Of a stretch of 7,655 nt of DNA, positions 6,694-7,655 are shown piece after piece. The stretch comes from Lachnoclostridium sp. UBA1434 (GTDB taxonomy: Bacteria > Bacillota > Clostridia > Lachnospirales > Lachnospiraceae). Location of the stretch: assembly GCA_002329645.1 (NCBI GenBank), contig DCTS01000034.1, forward strand, positions 20,955-28,609, in the 5' to 3' direction. The notes below the pieces were generated by a model that made no database searches, was not told where the DNA came from, and saw only the letters and a program-made list of their open reading frames with translations. Within the stretch, counting starts at the first letter, position 1. Each line of letters starts with the position of its first letter. A program made the position numbers and the translations under genes.

Positions 6694-6842
6694 AGTTTCA
6701 CACACATCATTAGTGTATAGCGAAACCAGGTGCAGTACAGAAAATTATTTTTCAAGTCACCCATGTCATAAGTGTGCAGCGGAATTCCAATGTAGTACTG
6801 AACTCAACTTGATAAAGTCAGCTTCATCATATATGTGAAGCC
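6694..6842. repeat. Degenerate direct repeat of about 60-bp period
   Basis: Three related segments follow each other at about 60-bp spacing. A (about 6694-6741) and B (about 6754-6801) align over nearly 50 bases, for example AGTGTATAGCGAAACC...GCAGTACAGAA against AGTGTGCAGCGGAATTCC...GTAGTACTGAA. C (about 6816-6842) matches only the first half (TCATATATGTGAAGCC). In the shared TCATxxGTGTxxAGC core, A and B agree at about 15 of 19 positions and B and C at 14 of 19. Segments A and C also contain imperfect dyads such as GCTTCA...TGAAGC. It lies directly upstream of the MutS-like operon promoter. Confidence 0.45.
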
Positions 6843-6845
6843 AAA

Positions 6846-6886
6846 TAAAAACCCGGCCTCCATGAGTTATTCACGGATAACCGGGT
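6846..6886 (-). terminator. Probable intrinsic terminator, minus strand
   Basis: Minus-strand ACCCGG (6886-6881) pairs with CCGGGT (6856-6851), with an inner stem GTTAT/ATAAC (6881-6866) around a 6-nt loop, followed by TTTTTATTT. The two stems share one base and leave an unpaired stretch on one side. It would end transcripts coming from the protease gene about 275-310 nt after its stop codon, before the MutS-like promoter. Confidence 0.55.
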
Positions 6887-6971
6887 CTTATTAAGCTATA
6901 TGGCTGTTTAATAAGTGATTATATTATAGTCGTTACAAACCAGTCGCTTTATTTGCTGATATATAAAAGGA

Positions 6972-7135
6972 TGTTATATATTTGGCTGCTATATATTTGG
7001 CTGTTATATATTTGGCTGCTAATATTTAGTTGTTATATATTTGGCTGTTATATATTTGGTTGTTATATATTTGGTTGTTATATATTTGACTGCAAATATT
7101 TAGTTGTTTTATATTTGGTTTATATATATTTTGTC
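6972..7135. repeat. AT-rich tandem array of 15-bp units
   Basis: About ten consecutive units of TGTTATATATTTGGC or near variants begin at 6972, 6987, 7002, 7017, 7031, 7046, 7061, 7076, 7091 and 7105. Most are 15 bp; those at 7017 and 7091 are 14 bp (TGCTAATATTTAGT, TGCAAATATTTAGT) and resemble each other, hinting at a higher-order duplication of about 74 bp. The array decays toward 7135 and beyond. It lies between the stop of the protease gene and its probable terminator, so it may be transcribed as 3' untranslated RNA. No gene is evident in it. Confidence 0.9.
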
Positions 7136-7161
7136 GTTATATTCTTGCTTGTGTGGTCAGG

Positions 7162-7655
7162 TTAATCCTTCTTTTTGGCAAGGACCACAGTCAATTCCTC
7201 CTCAACGTAATCACCATTGTCGTTCATCACATTAATCTTGAGGGTGACCTTCTCTCCTGCTTTGGCATATGATATAACATTTATAAGATCGTCCTTCGTC
7301 TTCACCTTAATACCGTTGAAAGCTGTTATAATGCTTCCCGGCTTTAAGCCGGCCTTCTCGGCAGGTGAATCCTCAATAACATCATTTATATATATGCCTT
7401 CGGGCATGCCAAACTGCCGGGATACAGTCACATCCACTTCCTCCGCTGTTTCAAGATTAATGCCAAGGTAGCCTTTCTCCGATTCCTTAAGAATTCTGCG
7501 GTCCACCAACTGATTTATTATAGGTATCACATCGGATATGGGGATGGAATAGCCCATGCCCTCCACCTCTTCATCCGCAAATTTTACCGTATTAATTCCT
7601 ATTACTTCACCCCTCATGTTAAGAAGAGCGCCGCCGCTGTTGCCCGGATTGATCG
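7162..7655 (-). CDS. HtrA/DegP-type serine protease with PDZ domain, C-terminal part (5' end outside window)
   Basis: Envelope quality-control protease of the S1C family; members are usually membrane-anchored in Firmicutes and degrade misfolded exported proteins. Only the last 163 or so codons are present. The frame runs from the window edge, where INPGNSGGALLN appears: the Ser of GNSGG (codon at 7636-7638) is the catalytic nucleophile. GEVIGINT and the GMGYSIPIS segment that follow complete the trypsin-like fold. A PDZ domain occupies about residues 60-158 of the fragment, with the carboxylate-binding loop KGYLGI near 60-65 and SPAEKAGLKPGSII further on. The protein ends in AKKKD, with no second PDZ domain. 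His and Asp of the triad and the expected transmembrane segment would lie outside the window. The reading frame stays open past the first internal Met, so that Met is not the start. Confidence 0.94.
   Translation of the reverse strand, partial: INPGNSGGALLNMRGEVIGINTVKFADEEVEGMGYSIPISDVIPIINQLVDRRILKESEKGYLGINLETAEEVDVTVSRQFGMPEGIYINDVIEDSPAEKAGLKPGSIITAFNGIKVKTKDDLINVISYAKAGEKVTLKINVMNDNGDYVEEELTVVLAKKKD

Noticed and set aside
6579..6764. Minus-strand open frame of 61 codons upstream of the MutS-like operon
   Set aside because: It overlaps the extended -10 promoter and the operon start, lacks a ribosome site and has no recognisable protein character.
6953..7165. Plus-strand open frame of 70 codons with hydrophobic pentapeptide repeats
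   Set aside because: It is a by-product of the 15-bp array, whose length is a multiple of three. It would start at TTG without a ribosome site, and the in-frame ATG at 6971 directly abuts AAAAGG with no spacing.

Overview
The window looks like a chromosomal segment from a low-to-moderate GC anaerobic Firmicute, most likely of the Lachnospiraceae/Clostridium group. This is inferred from the clostridial PcrA with a Tudor-like tail, strong GGAGG-type ribosome binding sites, TATAAT-type promoters, a lipoprotein with a Gram-positive style signal, and paired short MutS-like ATPases. No rRNA, tRNA, CRISPR array, integrase or transposase gene is visible.

Layout: (1) 1-1817, + strand: the C-terminal two thirds of a PcrA/UvrD helicase, cut by the window edge, with a tandem-repeat Gly/Ser linker before its C-terminal domain. 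(2) 1948-2214, + strand: a small membrane protein with a very acidic tail. A perfect 15-bp hairpin (2222-2257) lies between it and a convergent gene. (3) 2314-3306, - strand: a lipoprotein substrate-binding protein of the NMT1/THI5/SsuA type, standing alone without permease or ATPase. Its ribosome binding site lies in the arm of a 17-bp hairpin. (4) 3411-3550: a mosaic of GGGGACGG-type repeat units that includes a perfect 48-bp inverted repeat. It runs into the 3' end of the next gene and supplies that gene's last ten codons and stop. (5) 3518-6600, - strand: two overlapping genes (ATGA junction) for divergent MutS-family ATPases that lack the mismatch-recognition domains. They are probably co-translated and may form a heterodimer. 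(6) 6601-7161: a 561-bp gene-free stretch holding a good extended -10 promoter for the MutS-like operon, a degenerate direct repeat of about 60 bp period, a minus-strand terminator, and an AT-rich array of 15-bp units. (7) 7162-7655, - strand: the C-terminal part of an HtrA/DegP-type serine protease with the catalytic GNSGG motif at the window edge and one PDZ domain.

PcrA and the MutS-like pair both belong to DNA-transaction families, but nothing in the sequence proves they act together; they are on opposite strands and separated by unrelated genes. The most unusual elements are the two-gene MutS-like operon with Asn in place of the Walker B Asp in both proteins, the REP-like palindrome that has become part of one of those genes, and the ribosome-site-sequestering hairpin of the lipoprotein gene.
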